From contig JABMLG010000001.1 in NCBI GenBank assembly GCA_013204985.1, forward strand, positions 368,574 to 432,573: DNA of 64,000 bases, written 5' to 3'. This document shows, piece by piece, positions 16,970-25,125 of the stretch; position 1 is the first letter of the stretch, and every line of letters begins with the position of its first letter. The notes beneath the pieces are model-generated. The model was not told where the DNA came from and made no database searches. It worked only from the letters and a program-made list of their open reading frames with translations. The translations under genes were made by a program, and so were the position numbers. The stretch comes from Microbacteriaceae bacterium VKM Ac-2855. GTDB taxonomy: Bacteria; Actinomycetota; Actinomycetes; Actinomycetales; Microbacteriaceae.

Positions 16970-18619
16970 CTAACGTTCGTTGCCGTCACGCTCACGCGGC
17001 ACCGGCGCCCGCTGCGGCGAGACGGTCGTTGTGGCATCCGGCGTCGCTGGCGTCAGCTTCGTCGGGACCGGGCTACCTGTCCCGAAGCTCGTCTCCACCA
17101 CGGCCCGCGCACGCCGAAGGTCCTCGGGGAGCGCGTCGATGGTGTTGCGTTGTATTTGAGCGGTGTAGCTGTCGTGCACGGTCTTCAGCTGAGTGCGGAT
17201 CGTGGTCGCGAGCTCGTGCGCACGACGCGCGTCGCCGGCGGCTTTGTGGGCGTCCATGATCGCCCGGGTGGTGCGCACGATCTGCCGCAGCAGCATCGCC
17301 TCTTCCGCGGCCTTGTTACGTTTTCCTGCGGTCGCGAGTATCAGCATCGTCGTGCCCGCCATCGACGGCATCGCTGCCGGCCGCCGGGTCGACTCGTGCG
17401 CGCGCAGGTGCGCCGACCGGGCGAGCTGCCGCGACGCTTCCGCCAACGGTCCCGGCGTCACTTCCAGCCGCCGCGACCACGCCGCGTACACGCCCGATGC
17501 CTCGCGGGCGGCGTGCGCCCAGGTCGCCCGGTCCGACGGGTCCACCGTGCTCAAGTACTCGTGCAGACGACTCATATCCTCGGCGTACTTCGCATACAGG
17601 TCAGCCGACGGCTCGGCGACCTCGCGACCCGGCTGCACCGGTTCGTACCGCCACGGGTTCTTCGCCGTCGCCCGCCACTCATCGACCCCGGCCTGCGCCG
17701 TCTCCGGCTGATCAGGCCACCCCTTCCGCAGCTCCGGGAGAGTGAGATCTCGCGCGAGCCTGCCACCGCCATGCCACACCACCGGCTGACCCTTTTCGGG
17801 TCGCAGCGCGACGGAGTAGCCGGCGACGACGTCGTCACGGCCGGCCGCGAACCGGGGCCGGATCAGCACTCCCGCCTGCCGCGTCCGACGCACGAACTCG
17901 GCTTCGTCGACCGAGCTGGTCGCGGCCGCGCGGACGGTGCGCTCGAGACGGTGCGCGTCGACTTCGACCGCGCCGCGACGCTCGGTCGACTCTCGCTCCC
18001 CCGGCCGGACGCCCCGCTCCCCCAGTTCCCGTTCCGGCTGGTGCAGTTGCTGCAGTCCGTACTCGCGCTCGAGGTCGCGGCTGATGCTTTGTGCGCGGGA
18101 ACGGTCGTTGTGCACGGACGCTTTCGTGCCGTCCTCGCGCACGAGCGACACGGCGATGTGGACGTGGTCGTTGCCGTTCTTCGACAGCCCGTGCCGCACC
18201 GCGACCCACCGGCAATCGGCCTTCCCGATGTCCTCACCCGCGAAGCCCATCCGCTGCACGAACTTCGTCGCGACCGCACCCCACTGCTCATCCGATAGCA
18301 CGCCCTCGTCGGCGCTCAACGAGAGCGAGCAATGCCACACATCCGCCGGCACCCGCTCACGAATCACCACGCCCGTGTCCGGATCGGTGACCGTCGACAG
18401 ACGCGTCACTTCCACCCCCAGCAGATCCTTCGGCTGATCAAGATCCCGCGCGATCGCCAACGCCGCCGCCCGGTCCAGAACCGCTTCGCCGTGCATCGCC
18501 ATGATCGCCGGATCCCCGGCAACAAGATGCTGTTCCGCGTGCTCGTTCGCGCGCCCCTCACCAGCGAGGTAACTCATCAGCCCCGACATGCGCGAGCCGC
18601 GGGTGATGTTCGGAATCAT
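16970..18619 (-). CDS. Relaxase / mobilisation nuclease (VirD2/MobA-type)
   Basis: A 549-residue protein starting MIPNITRGSRMSGLMSYLAG, a usual actinobacterial relaxase N-terminus. Motif III is visible as GNDHVHIAVSLVREDGTKAS, with the paired metal-binding histidines, preceded by WVAVRHGLSKNG. The relaxase nicks oriT and covalently pilots the transferred strand; the catalytic residue is not certain from sequence alone. The long C-terminal part is charged and helical. It overlaps the upstream mobC-like gene by four bases and precedes the accessory gene, forming a three-gene minus-strand operon. Confidence 0.9.
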   Translation of the reverse strand: MIPNITRGSRMSGLMSYLAGEGRANEHAEQHLVAGDPAIMAMHGEAVLDRAAALAIARDLDQPKDLLGVEVTRLSTVTDPDTGVVIRERVPADVWHCSLSLSADEGVLSDEQWGAVATKFVQRMGFAGEDIGKADCRWVAVRHGLSKNGNDHVHIAVSLVREDGTKASVHNDRSRAQSISRDLEREYGLQQLHQPERELGERGVRPGERESTERRGAVEVDAHRLERTVRAAATSSVDEAEFVRRTRQAGVLIRPRFAAGRDDVVAGYSVALRPEKGQPVVWHGGGRLARDLTLPELRKGWPDQPETAQAGVDEWRATAKNPWRYEPVQPGREVAEPSADLYAKYAEDMSRLHEYLSTVDPSDRATWAHAAREASGVYAAWSRRLEVTPGPLAEASRQLARSAHLRAHESTRRPAAMPSMAGTTMLILATAGKRNKAAEEAMLLRQIVRTTRAIMDAHKAAGDARRAHELATTIRTQLKTVHDSYTAQIQRNTIDALPEDLRRARAVVETSFGTGSPVPTKLTPATPDATTTVSPQRAPVPRERDGNER

Positions 18620-19020
18620 CGTCCCGCCAACCGATCCAACACGGCGTTCATCCGCGTCACGATCGACCGATGCTCCGCAACAACCTCACGCGCCTCCTCC
18701 ACAAAGCGGCCCTCGGCGTTGGCGAACTTCGCGATCTGGTTCACGTTGTTCGCGACCGTCGCCATCAACCGACGGATTGCGAACAGCTCCGCGACCGCAC
18801 CCTTCCACTCCGTATCCGTGCGGACCTGCGCGTTCATCGCCGACTCGAACAGCAGCCGCGGCACCGTCACCCCAAGCACCTCCGCGCGCGCTCGCAGATG
18901 AGCATCCTCCTCCGGAGACACATACACCCGGTACGCCTTCTCCCGACGTTGCTCCCCCGACAGGTTCTCCCGCCGACGCCGACCAAACAGACGACGCTCA
19001 TCCGGTACCGACACCAGCAA
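18616..19020 (-). CDS. MobC-like relaxosome accessory protein
   Basis: A 134-residue basic protein. The N-terminal half has a ribbon-helix-helix-like segment (YRVYVSPEEDAHLRARAEVL). The C-terminal half carries the MobC signature, seen here as ANNVNQIAKFAN. MobC proteins bind and help melt oriT for the relaxase. The start is TTG at 19020 with GGAGG upstream, or GTG six bases inside. It is the first gene of the mobilisation operon and is divergent from 19267; the gap between them holds the oriT candidate. Confidence 0.85.
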   Translation of the reverse strand: MLVSVPDERRLFGRRRRENLSGEQRREKAYRVYVSPEEDAHLRARAEVLGVTVPRLLFESAMNAQVRTDTEWKGAVAELFAIRRLMATVANNVNQIAKFANAEGRFVEEAREVVAEHRSIVTRMNAVLDRLAGR

Positions 19021-19113
19021 CCACCATCCCTCCAGCCCAGCGCAGCGAACCCGCCACCAGCGGGGACCACACCACCAGTGTGCAACGAGGGCCAGCGCAG
19101 CGCCAGCCCGGAA

Positions 19114-19146
19114 AGCAAGTTACCGGCGGTAACCTTATAGCTTGCT
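19114..19146. other. Candidate oriT: nested inverted repeat
   Basis: GTTACCGGCGGTAAC at 19119-19133 is a seven-base-arm palindrome around one central base. It is enclosed by AGCAAG at 19114-19119 and CTTGCT at 19141-19146. This lies in the 246-base non-coding gap directly upstream of mobC, the classical oriT position. The nick may be near CTTATAGCTTGC, but I cannot match it to a proven nic consensus. Confidence 0.55.
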
Positions 19147-19266
19147 CCAGAAATGGCCCATCTGCAGGCCCGCCTCGGGCCTGTGGACAGCAGAGCCCGC
19201 CGAAGGCGGTCCTTCAACCGCGCCGCTGCTCTAGCGGACCCATTCCGACGCTGTTAATCTGACGGC

Positions 19267-19614
19267 ATGAGCGACGTGAACCGCGACCCAGAAGAAGCCG
19301 CCCGCAAAGCACGCGAACTGCTCGAACAGGACGTCGAACGACGCGTGCAATCCGTGAAGACCCTCGTCTCCGCGATCAACGACGCCGACGCCGCCGACCA
19401 GGCCGCCCGCGACGCCGCAGACGCTCACGCCAAGGCCTGGAACGACGCCATCGCATCCGGATGGAACGAACGCGACTTGAAAGCCACCGGAGCACGAGCA
19501 CCCGGTGTCGCCCGGACCAAGAAGGCGCCGCGACGTCGTCGTATGAACGAACCATCCCCTGGCTCCGCCGCGTTGGCGACCGAGATTGACGAACGCGAAC
19601 CGGTGCACGCGTGA
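19267..19614 (+). CDS. Small charged helical protein, unknown
   Basis: A 115-residue protein with a long amphipathic helix (residues 8-60) rich in Ala, Asp and Arg, then a basic patch KKAPRRRRM. It has no membrane segment or known motif. It is divergent from mobC across the oriT candidate and overlaps the next gene by four bases. Position next to oriT suggests a DNA-transfer or control role, which is inference. Confidence 0.6.
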   Translation: MSDVNRDPEEAARKARELLEQDVERRVQSVKTLVSAINDADAADQAARDAADAHAKAWNDAIASGWNERDLKATGARAPGVARTKKAPRRRRMNEPSPGSAALATEIDEREPVHA

Positions 19615-20018
19615 CCGCACAGAACCAGCTGCGCGAGTGGGCCGCCGGAGAGCGGCCTCGCGTCGCCGCAACAGAGGTTCTCATCCGCTCCGGACTCGCC
19701 GAAGACACCGACCCGTGGGTGCTCTACGACGCCGCATGGAAGACCCGAGCGATCGACTTCGACGCCATCACCGAAACCGCCATCGCCGACCGCCCCTCCA
19801 CGCACCGACACCTGCTCCGCATCATCGCGTCCCTCGGCGCAGGGACACCCGTGAACCTGTGGGACGAAGTAGCCGGACTGGACTACACCGAAACCGAACT
19901 CGTCATGATCGCGATCGCCCACGCCGCCGGTTTCTCCGAGATGACATCCACTCTCGACGACTCCGACGGCACGCCCCGCGTCGTGCCCACACCGCCGCTC
20001 GCGAGCTGGCCGGACTAA
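19611..20018 (+). CDS. Hypothetical protein, partner of the preceding gene
   Basis: A 135-residue acidic protein starting at GTG inside the end of the previous gene. It is predicted helical with no membrane segment (TELVMIAIAHAAGFSEMTST near the end). I do not recognise the family. The two genes form an operon closed by a strong hairpin 40 bases later. Confidence 0.6.
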   Translation: MTAQNQLREWAAGERPRVAATEVLIRSGLAEDTDPWVLYDAAWKTRAIDFDAITETAIADRPSTHRHLLRIIASLGAGTPVNLWDEVAGLDYTETELVMIAIAHAAGFSEMTSTLDDSDGTPRVVPTPPLASWPD

Positions 20019-20058
20019 CATGCAACCGGTGAAGCGTGCCCCGCGCTGACACTACCTA

Positions 20059-20089
20059 GGCCCCCGCTCGAGCACCGCTCGCGGGGGCC
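20059..20089 (+). terminator. Strong GC hairpin after the two-gene operon
   Basis: The arms GGCCCCCGC and GCGGGGGCC pair perfectly around 13 bases. TTCGG follows, with no long T-run. It ends the 19267-20018 operon and insulates the CBASS genes. Confidence 0.7.
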
Positions 20090-20288
20090 TTCGGTAACCC
20101 GATACCGGACAGCTCGGCTGTCCGAACAATTCCCAGACCTCCTCCTTCCCTCCACTCGCGAGCTGGTCGCAGTCACCAACCGGCGGGATGCAGCGTGCCC
20201 GCCTCCTCCGCGGGCATCACCAGGTGAGCCGTATTCCGACTCAGTGTCAGAGGCTCATGCCAGAATCGCCACAACGTAAGGGGGCTCC

Positions 20289-21176
20289 TTGGTAGCGACG
20301 ACGGAACGAAGTTCGTGGGCGGAGCAAGGCTCTGTCGAGGCATCGAGGAAGACCTACGCCTCCGTGAAGACCGCGCTGGAGCTGTCGACTGAACTGGACG
20401 ACATCGACTACAAGGTGTTCCTGCAGGGGTCATATGCCAACGACACCAATACCCGCGGCGATTCTGATGTCGACGTCGTGGTCATGATGACATCAACGTT
20501 CATGCCTGACACCTCCCAGCTCGGAGCAACCGAGAAGGACTCCCACGCGCGCAACCGAATCCCCGGCACGACGACCGCGCAGGAACTGCGCGGCAAGGTC
20601 GAACGCGCGCTACGCAGCTATTACGGCGACTCACGCATCGAGCCGAAGAACAAGTGCCTTCGAGTGGCCAAGACGGCAGGATACGTCGATGCAGATGTGG
20701 TCCCCGCGCTGCAACACAGGCGTTTCACTAGCTACACCCCCTCGGGATCGTCTGACTGGATCGAAGGAATCTCGATTCAACCGCTGCGGGGCGAGCGCAT
20801 CGTGAACTACCCCAAGGAGCACATCCGAAACGGACAGAGCAAGAACGGCGTCGCGAACGGCAACTACAGGCCCACCGTCCGACAGGTCAAGCGACTCCGA
20901 CGACGCGCGGTAGACCTGGGCCGGCTCAGTCGGACGGACGCTCCGGGCTATCTGCTGGAGTGCCTCGTGTCGAACGTGCCGAATCGGTACTTCGAGAACG
21001 ACCCGTCAGACCGGCTCCTCGGGGTTCTGTCCTACCTCAGCATCTTCGACGCAGCTGCACTGCGCGAAGAAATGTGGTCGGGCGACCGCATTCACAAGCT
21101 CTTCATCGACGACCCCGGCGAGCACAACGAGTACATCGCCGCTCGGGTGCTTGGCGTGCTATGGGATCTCGTCTGA
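20289..21176 (+). CDS. CBASS CD-NTase (cGAS/DncV-like nucleotidyltransferase)
   Basis: A 295-residue enzyme. The polymerase-beta-type core shows QGSYANDTNTRGDSDVDVVV: G-S followed by the D-x-D metal-binding pair at about residues 58-60. The third acidic residue is probably in GYVDADVVPAL near 125. CD-NTases make cyclic oligonucleotides on phage infection and so activate a linked effector. The start is TTG at 20289 with AAGGGGG just upstream. It overlaps the next gene by one base. With only a CD-NTase and an effector, this is a minimal type I CBASS. Confidence 0.88.
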   Translation: MVATTERSSWAEQGSVEASRKTYASVKTALELSTELDDIDYKVFLQGSYANDTNTRGDSDVDVVVMMTSTFMPDTSQLGATEKDSHARNRIPGTTTAQELRGKVERALRSYYGDSRIEPKNKCLRVAKTAGYVDADVVPALQHRRFTSYTPSGSSDWIEGISIQPLRGERIVNYPKEHIRNGQSKNGVANGNYRPTVRQVKRLRRRAVDLGRLSRTDAPGYLLECLVSNVPNRYFENDPSDRLLGVLSYLSIFDAAALREEMWSGDRIHKLFIDDPGEHNEYIAARVLGVLWDLV

Positions 21177-21760
21177 TGCACGCCTACGCGACGAATTCCA
21201 GGACGCAGGTCTTCGGCGGCCTCGCCGTAGTGGCCGTGGTGATCGCGATCGCGTGCAATCGAGCGGTCGACGCAACCGGCTTCTCCTACGGTTGGCTGAT
21301 CAGCGCTCCCTCAGTCGGCGCCGCCTTCGTCGCCCTGCTCGGGATCTTCGACGTCTGGATCTGGCGATGGCGATGGTTGCACGTACTCGGAGCCGTTGGA
21401 ACGCCCGTGATTGACGGCACCTACGAGGGCACCATCCGCTCGAGTTACGCCGCCACCATGGTGCCCGTCCGCGTCGTGATCGATCAACGCTGGCTCGGCA
21501 TCCTTATCCGATTCGAGGTATTGGGAACGACGACCTCGACGTCGAACTCGGTGACAGCAGCCGTCTACTCCGAAGGCCGCAATGATGCACGGCTGACCTA
21601 TACGTACTCGAACCGCATCCGCCCCGGCATCGCCGACGATGACATGGCCGATCACGACGGCACAGCCGACGTTACAGTCATGCCAGATGGCCGAATGCAC
21701 GGTCGATACTTCAACCTCCGAGGACGACAAGGAGTGATGGAACTCCAGCGCGTCGCCTGA
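21176..21760 (+). CDS. Cap15-like CBASS effector (membrane, beta-barrel)
   Basis: A 194-residue protein with two N-terminal membrane helices (VFGGLAVVAVVIAIACNRA and the stretch after WLISAPSVG). A C-terminal beta-rich domain follows (VIDGTYEGTIRSS; then LTYTYSNRIRPG; then HDGTADV and MHGRYFNLRGRQG). This matches the Cap15 layout, in which a small beta-barrel binds cyclic dinucleotide and the membrane part oligomerises to break the membrane. The ATG at 21176 overlaps the CD-NTase stop; an in-frame ATG at 21161 is an alternative. Confidence 0.82.
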   Translation: MHAYATNSRTQVFGGLAVVAVVIAIACNRAVDATGFSYGWLISAPSVGAAFVALLGIFDVWIWRWRWLHVLGAVGTPVIDGTYEGTIRSSYAATMVPVRVVIDQRWLGILIRFEVLGTTTSTSNSVTAAVYSEGRNDARLTYTYSNRIRPGIADDDMADHDGTADVTVMPDGRMHGRYFNLRGRQGVMELQRVA

Positions 21761-21792
21761 GGATGCCTGTCGAGCGGTGGCAGGGGGCGCAA

Positions 21793-21806
21793 GCATGCAT
21801 GCATGC
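21793..21806. repeat. GCATGC tandem, also found near parA
   Basis: GCATGCATGCATGC is self-complementary and sits at the start of the next frame. TGCATGCATGCA recurs at 48226 and a shorter form at 48164, both upstream of parA. It may be a partition-protein or regulator site. Confidence 0.35.
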
Positions 21807-22864
21807 GGTCGCAGCAGAATTATTCAAGAACGTCCAGAGTGGAGAGCGTTAGGTTGAACGACACCACAGCACCCGAATCTGGCCGCGCGGTTGGCTCTCC
21901 CGCGTGGTGCGGCCGCCTCCTCCGCTCGACCCTCAGCGACACGCTTCCGCTGATTGTGGAAGCTCTGGGAACGGCCGCCGATCTTCCTACCGGCGCACCG
22001 CGAACGATCCTGCACGACTTCGTGTCCAACCATGAACACGCAGAGTTTCTGGGCGGGATCGTTCTCCAAAGCAAGATCGACATGGAGCGGTCGATCCGCG
22101 CAGTCGCTGATTACGTCTCAGCGATCGTTACCCTTCTCGAAACCGGTGGTGACGCCGTAGTGAGCGTCATGGCACTCTCCCGGTCGGCCGGCGAGTCCGT
22201 CCTCCGGTTCTGTCACATCCACGACCCAACGGTCACACCAGCGCGCACACTTACGCGCATGGCTGCGTACCAACTCGAGTCGATTGAGGACAATCTCCGC
22301 ACCGCGGAAGCCTTCGGCGAGCATGGCGAAGACGATGCCCGCGAAGCCCGCGAGAACATCGCCACCATGCACCGTTACCTAACGGACCACGGGTTCTCCC
22401 GACTCCCTGGGCAACGACGACCCGAATTCACCGTGAATATCACGCTCGCTGGCGAAACTCAGAACGTCAGCTTCAACGCCACAGACGCCTACAGACGATA
22501 TCTCGCCGTCGGGTACTGGGACTGGGCGATCGGATCTGGCGCGACCCATGGGCGCGGATGGCTCCTACCCAACATCGTCGGAACGTTCGACGAAGAACCA
22601 TTTATGGAACGGAGCGACGTCGCAACTACCGTCACACTGCAACTCCTCGAGCTAGCCGACGCTTTCGCGACCGCGATCGGAGGTCACACCGGCATCAGCA
22701 TCGAGAACTACAAACGCAAGATCCATCAGCGCCGCATCGGTGCGACAGCAGCGGATCGCCCTCACGATGGACAAGCCGTCAGCCACCGCGACTACGGCCT
22801 CGAGCGCGCCGCCCCTAGTTTCCCGCTTGGCACAGACGGGTCAAGCTTCCGCGGAACCCCATGA
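21803..22864 (+). CDS. Hypothetical protein downstream of CBASS
   Basis: A 353-residue soluble protein, mainly helical to residue 200, then FTVNITLAGETQNVSFNATD and a second helical part. It has no signal peptide, membrane helix or nuclease motif. The first start is ATG at 21803; a TTG at 21854, 18 residues in, is also plausible because GGAG lies just upstream. It begins 42 bases after the Cap15-like gene and may be a co-transferred accessory gene or an independent unit. I do not recognise the family. Confidence 0.6.
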   Translation: MRSQQNYSRTSRVESVRLNDTTAPESGRAVGSPAWCGRLLRSTLSDTLPLIVEALGTAADLPTGAPRTILHDFVSNHEHAEFLGGIVLQSKIDMERSIRAVADYVSAIVTLLETGGDAVVSVMALSRSAGESVLRFCHIHDPTVTPARTLTRMAAYQLESIEDNLRTAEAFGEHGEDDAREARENIATMHRYLTDHGFSRLPGQRRPEFTVNITLAGETQNVSFNATDAYRRYLAVGYWDWAIGSGATHGRGWLLPNIVGTFDEEPFMERSDVATTVTLQLLELADAFATAIGGHTGISIENYKRKIHQRRIGATAADRPHDGQAVSHRDYGLERAAPSFPLGTDGSSFRGTP

Positions 22865-22947
22865 TCATCAGCCGCGCGAGGATCTGCGAAGTCCGCGCGA
22901 GGCCAACTCATGGACGCACGACGACTCGGCGTGGAATCGTTGGTTGT

Positions 22948-23181
22948 ATGTCGAATGCCTCGAAGTTCGCTCGGTCTGCGTTGATCTCGGACGGGATGGT
23001 CTGGTTCGGGCTCGCATTCTTCTTCGCCGCGATCGCCGGAGAGCAGACCTACGCCGCGTTCACCGGCCAATGGTTCAACGTGCTCGGCTGGATCCTGCTC
23101 GTCACAGTCGCGCTCGGCCTCGCGACGGTCGGAGTGATCGAGAACCGCAACATCCGACGGAAACGCCGCGCATCGCGCTGA
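22948..23181 (+). CDS. Small two-helix membrane protein
   Basis: A 77-residue protein with two hydrophobic helices (MVWFGLAFFFAAIAG and NVLGWILLVTVALGLATVG) and a basic tail RRKRRASR that should stay inside the cell. The frame is open upstream to 22861, but the ATG at 22948 gives a compact product. Its function is unknown. It is the last plus-strand gene before the leading-region block. Confidence 0.6.
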   Translation: MSNASKFARSALISDGMVWFGLAFFFAAIAGEQTYAAFTGQWFNVLGWILLVTVALGLATVGVIENRNIRRKRRASR

Positions 23182-23244
23182 GCTTTACCGCGTCGCGAAC
23201 GGTTCCCTCGATCATCACGCGACCGCAGTTCTACCGGGGGGGGT

Positions 23245-23264
23245 CGAGGGGGCTCTCCCCCTCG
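23245..23264 (-). terminator. GC hairpin after the ParB-like gene
   Basis: CGAGGGGG and CCCCCTCG pair around four bases. Hairpins with the same stem follow dprA (25071), ssb (26346) and ardC (27085), so it belongs to the repeated module. Confidence 0.65.
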
Positions 23265-23349
23265 CGACGTCCCCGGGCTGTCTCTGCGAGATGGTACGGG
23301 CGTCGTAGCCGGACGGGAACCGACGGTCCGCCGGTCCCCGTCCGAACAG

Positions 23350-24729
23350 CTAGCTCACCCCTGCGGCGTCGGCGGCGGTGGTGTCGCCGGTGACGATCTG
23401 CTCGACCGGGGACAGGTCGTACCCCCACGCGGCGAGCTGACGGAAGTAGGCCGAGGCACGCTCGTCACCGCGCCGCCACGACTCCTTGCTGGTGTTGGCC
23501 TCCTGCCCGGCGAGCACGACGGCGAGGGACACCAGGCGCGCTTTGCCGGGGTTGTTCTCGACGAGGGCGGCGAGGGCGTCGGCGTGGTAGCCGGTGGGCT
23601 GTTCGATGCCGAGGAGGGTGTGGGCGAGTTCGTTGCCTCGGCTCATCGCGCCGGAGACCGCGAAGCGATGTGCGGTGAGTCCGGCAGCGATGACGCGGTC
23701 GGTGTCCTTCGGGAGCGTCTTGCGGGTGAGCAGCGCGGTCACCCAGTCGCGGCGCACCTTCTCTGACGCGGCCCAGGCTTTGTTGTTGGCGAGGAGGATG
23801 CGCCGTTCGGCGGACTTCGCGGCACGCTCTTCCTCCGTCTCCGGCGCGGCGGGGGCGGAGTGGGCGTAGGTGAACCCGAGCGCGTCGACGTCTTGGACGA
23901 AGTAGACGGTGCCGACCTCGCCGTTCCAGTTCGTCTCGACCAGCACCCCGCGGGCGGGTGCTTCGCTGATGTGCTCGACGGTGACCCACTCCCCCTCCGC
24001 GGTGCGCAGCGGCGACAGGCCAACCCACGCGGTCCCTTCTCCATACGCGTCGGTGCGGCTGAGGATCTGGAAGCCGCGCTCGGCGTGCTCGGCCTGCACC
24101 TGCGCGATGCGGGCTTTGCGTTCCTGCTCATCGCGAAGGCGTTGCGCGGCGTGCGCGAACTGGCGCGGGTCGGCGGTCGCGACCTCGACCAGTTCGTCGC
24201 GAGCGTCCTGGTCGTCCTCGAACTCCAGCAGTACCGCGGCCTGATCCAGGGTCAGCTCGTGCTCGTGCAGGACCGAGGTGACGACGGCGGAATCGGCGAC
24301 GGCGAGTCCGGCTTTCACGGTCGCAGCTTTGGTGCCGGTGCGCTTGGCGATGGTCGCAGCGGTGACGCCTTCGAACGCGAGTTGCGCCCACGCCGCCGTG
24401 CGATCCGCGGTGGACAGTTCGGTGCGCTGGTCGTTCTCGATAATCTGCTGCACGATCCGATCGCTGCTCGTCTCGTCCGCGTCGATGACGTAGACGGGGA
24501 TCGTCGCGAGCTGCGCTTCGCGGGCGGCGAGGGTGCGGCGTTGTCCGGCGCGGACGATGACGTTCCCGTGCTCGTCGCGGCGGGCAAGGACCGGGGTGAT
24601 GACGCCGTTCTCGCGGATCGATGCGACGAAGTCGCGGGTGATCGGAGCGCTGCTTCGCACGTTGGCCTCGATGACCAGGGTGGTGGGGTCGAGGTGCTCA
24701 ACGGTCCCGCTGGTGGTGGTGCTGTTCAC
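23350..24729 (-). CDS. ParB/Spo0J-domain protein of the leading region
   Basis: A 459-residue protein with an N-terminal ParB/sulfiredoxin-like nuclease-or-CTPase fold (VIEANVRSSAPITRDFVASI, then GVITPVLARRD and VRAGQRRTLAAREA). A helix-turn-helix follows at about residues 115-150 (AFEGVTAATIAKRTGTKAAT). The C-terminal half is unique. It has no ParA partner beside it; the partition pair is 23 kb away. ParB-like proteins of conjugative leading regions are known to act soon after entry. Leader repeat copy 1 lies upstream. Confidence 0.8.
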   Translation of the reverse strand: MNSTTTSGTVEHLDPTTLVIEANVRSSAPITRDFVASIRENGVITPVLARRDEHGNVIVRAGQRRTLAAREAQLATIPVYVIDADETSSDRIVQQIIENDQRTELSTADRTAAWAQLAFEGVTAATIAKRTGTKAATVKAGLAVADSAVVTSVLHEHELTLDQAAVLLEFEDDQDARDELVEVATADPRQFAHAAQRLRDEQERKARIAQVQAEHAERGFQILSRTDAYGEGTAWVGLSPLRTAEGEWVTVEHISEAPARGVLVETNWNGEVGTVYFVQDVDALGFTYAHSAPAAPETEEERAAKSAERRILLANNKAWAASEKVRRDWVTALLTRKTLPKDTDRVIAAGLTAHRFAVSGAMSRGNELAHTLLGIEQPTGYHADALAALVENNPGKARLVSLAVVLAGQEANTSKESWRRGDERASAYFRQLAAWGYDLSPVEQIVTGDTTAADAAGVS

Positions 24730-24817
24730 GATGGTTTCTCCCTAGGGGTTGTGCGATCCTGGAAGCCGACGAGTCCCGTCGTTCTAAGCCAACTACGGGG
24801 CTCTTGTCGTTTCTGGT

Positions 24818-25008
24818 GATCGTTTTTCGGTGCCTCTTCGGCGGGTAGATCCGTTTGAGCGCAGGCGGCGCAGTGCCACCGATGCTGGGCGAAATAAGGG
24901 AGCCTGCGACCGCGTCCGGCATCGGTGGCACGCAGCTGCAGGAGCGAAATAGGGTCGGACCGCGCAGAGGTGCAGACAACCGGTAGGGGTGCGCCGCGCA
25001 GCGGCTCC
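24818..25008 (-). promoter_or_regulatory. Leader repeat copy 1 (structured, upstream of parB-like gene)
   Basis: This is the first of five related elements. Conserved blocks in plus-strand order are GATCGTTTTT, CGTTTGAGCGCAG, the stem arm, GGGCGAAATAAGGGAGC, the second arm, CGAAATAGGG and GCGCAGCGGCTCC. The arms here are 24873-24885 (GTGCCACCGATGC) and 24919-24931, perfectly complementary over 13 bases and extendable to about 19 with G-T pairs. The AT-rich CGTTTTT end faces the gene, 88 bases before its start. A role as promoter, possibly on single-stranded DNA, is inferred. Confidence 0.75.
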
Positions 25009-25070
25009 GGGTCGCCGGCGGCGATGTGAGCGCAGCGAACCCCGCCACCGGCGGCGAACGTGGGGGTGTG

Positions 25071-25113
25071 CGAGGGGGCTCGCCCCCTCGCGGCCGGCCC
25101 GAAGGCCGGCCGC
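25071..25113 (-). terminator. Tandem GC hairpins after the dprA-like gene
   Basis: The first hairpin is CGAGGGGGCTCGCCCCCTCG at 25071-25090. The second pairs GCGGCCGGCC with GGCCGGCCGC around CGAA at 25090-25113. Together they close the dprA module. Confidence 0.7.
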
Positions 25114-25125
25114 GACCGTTGGCTA

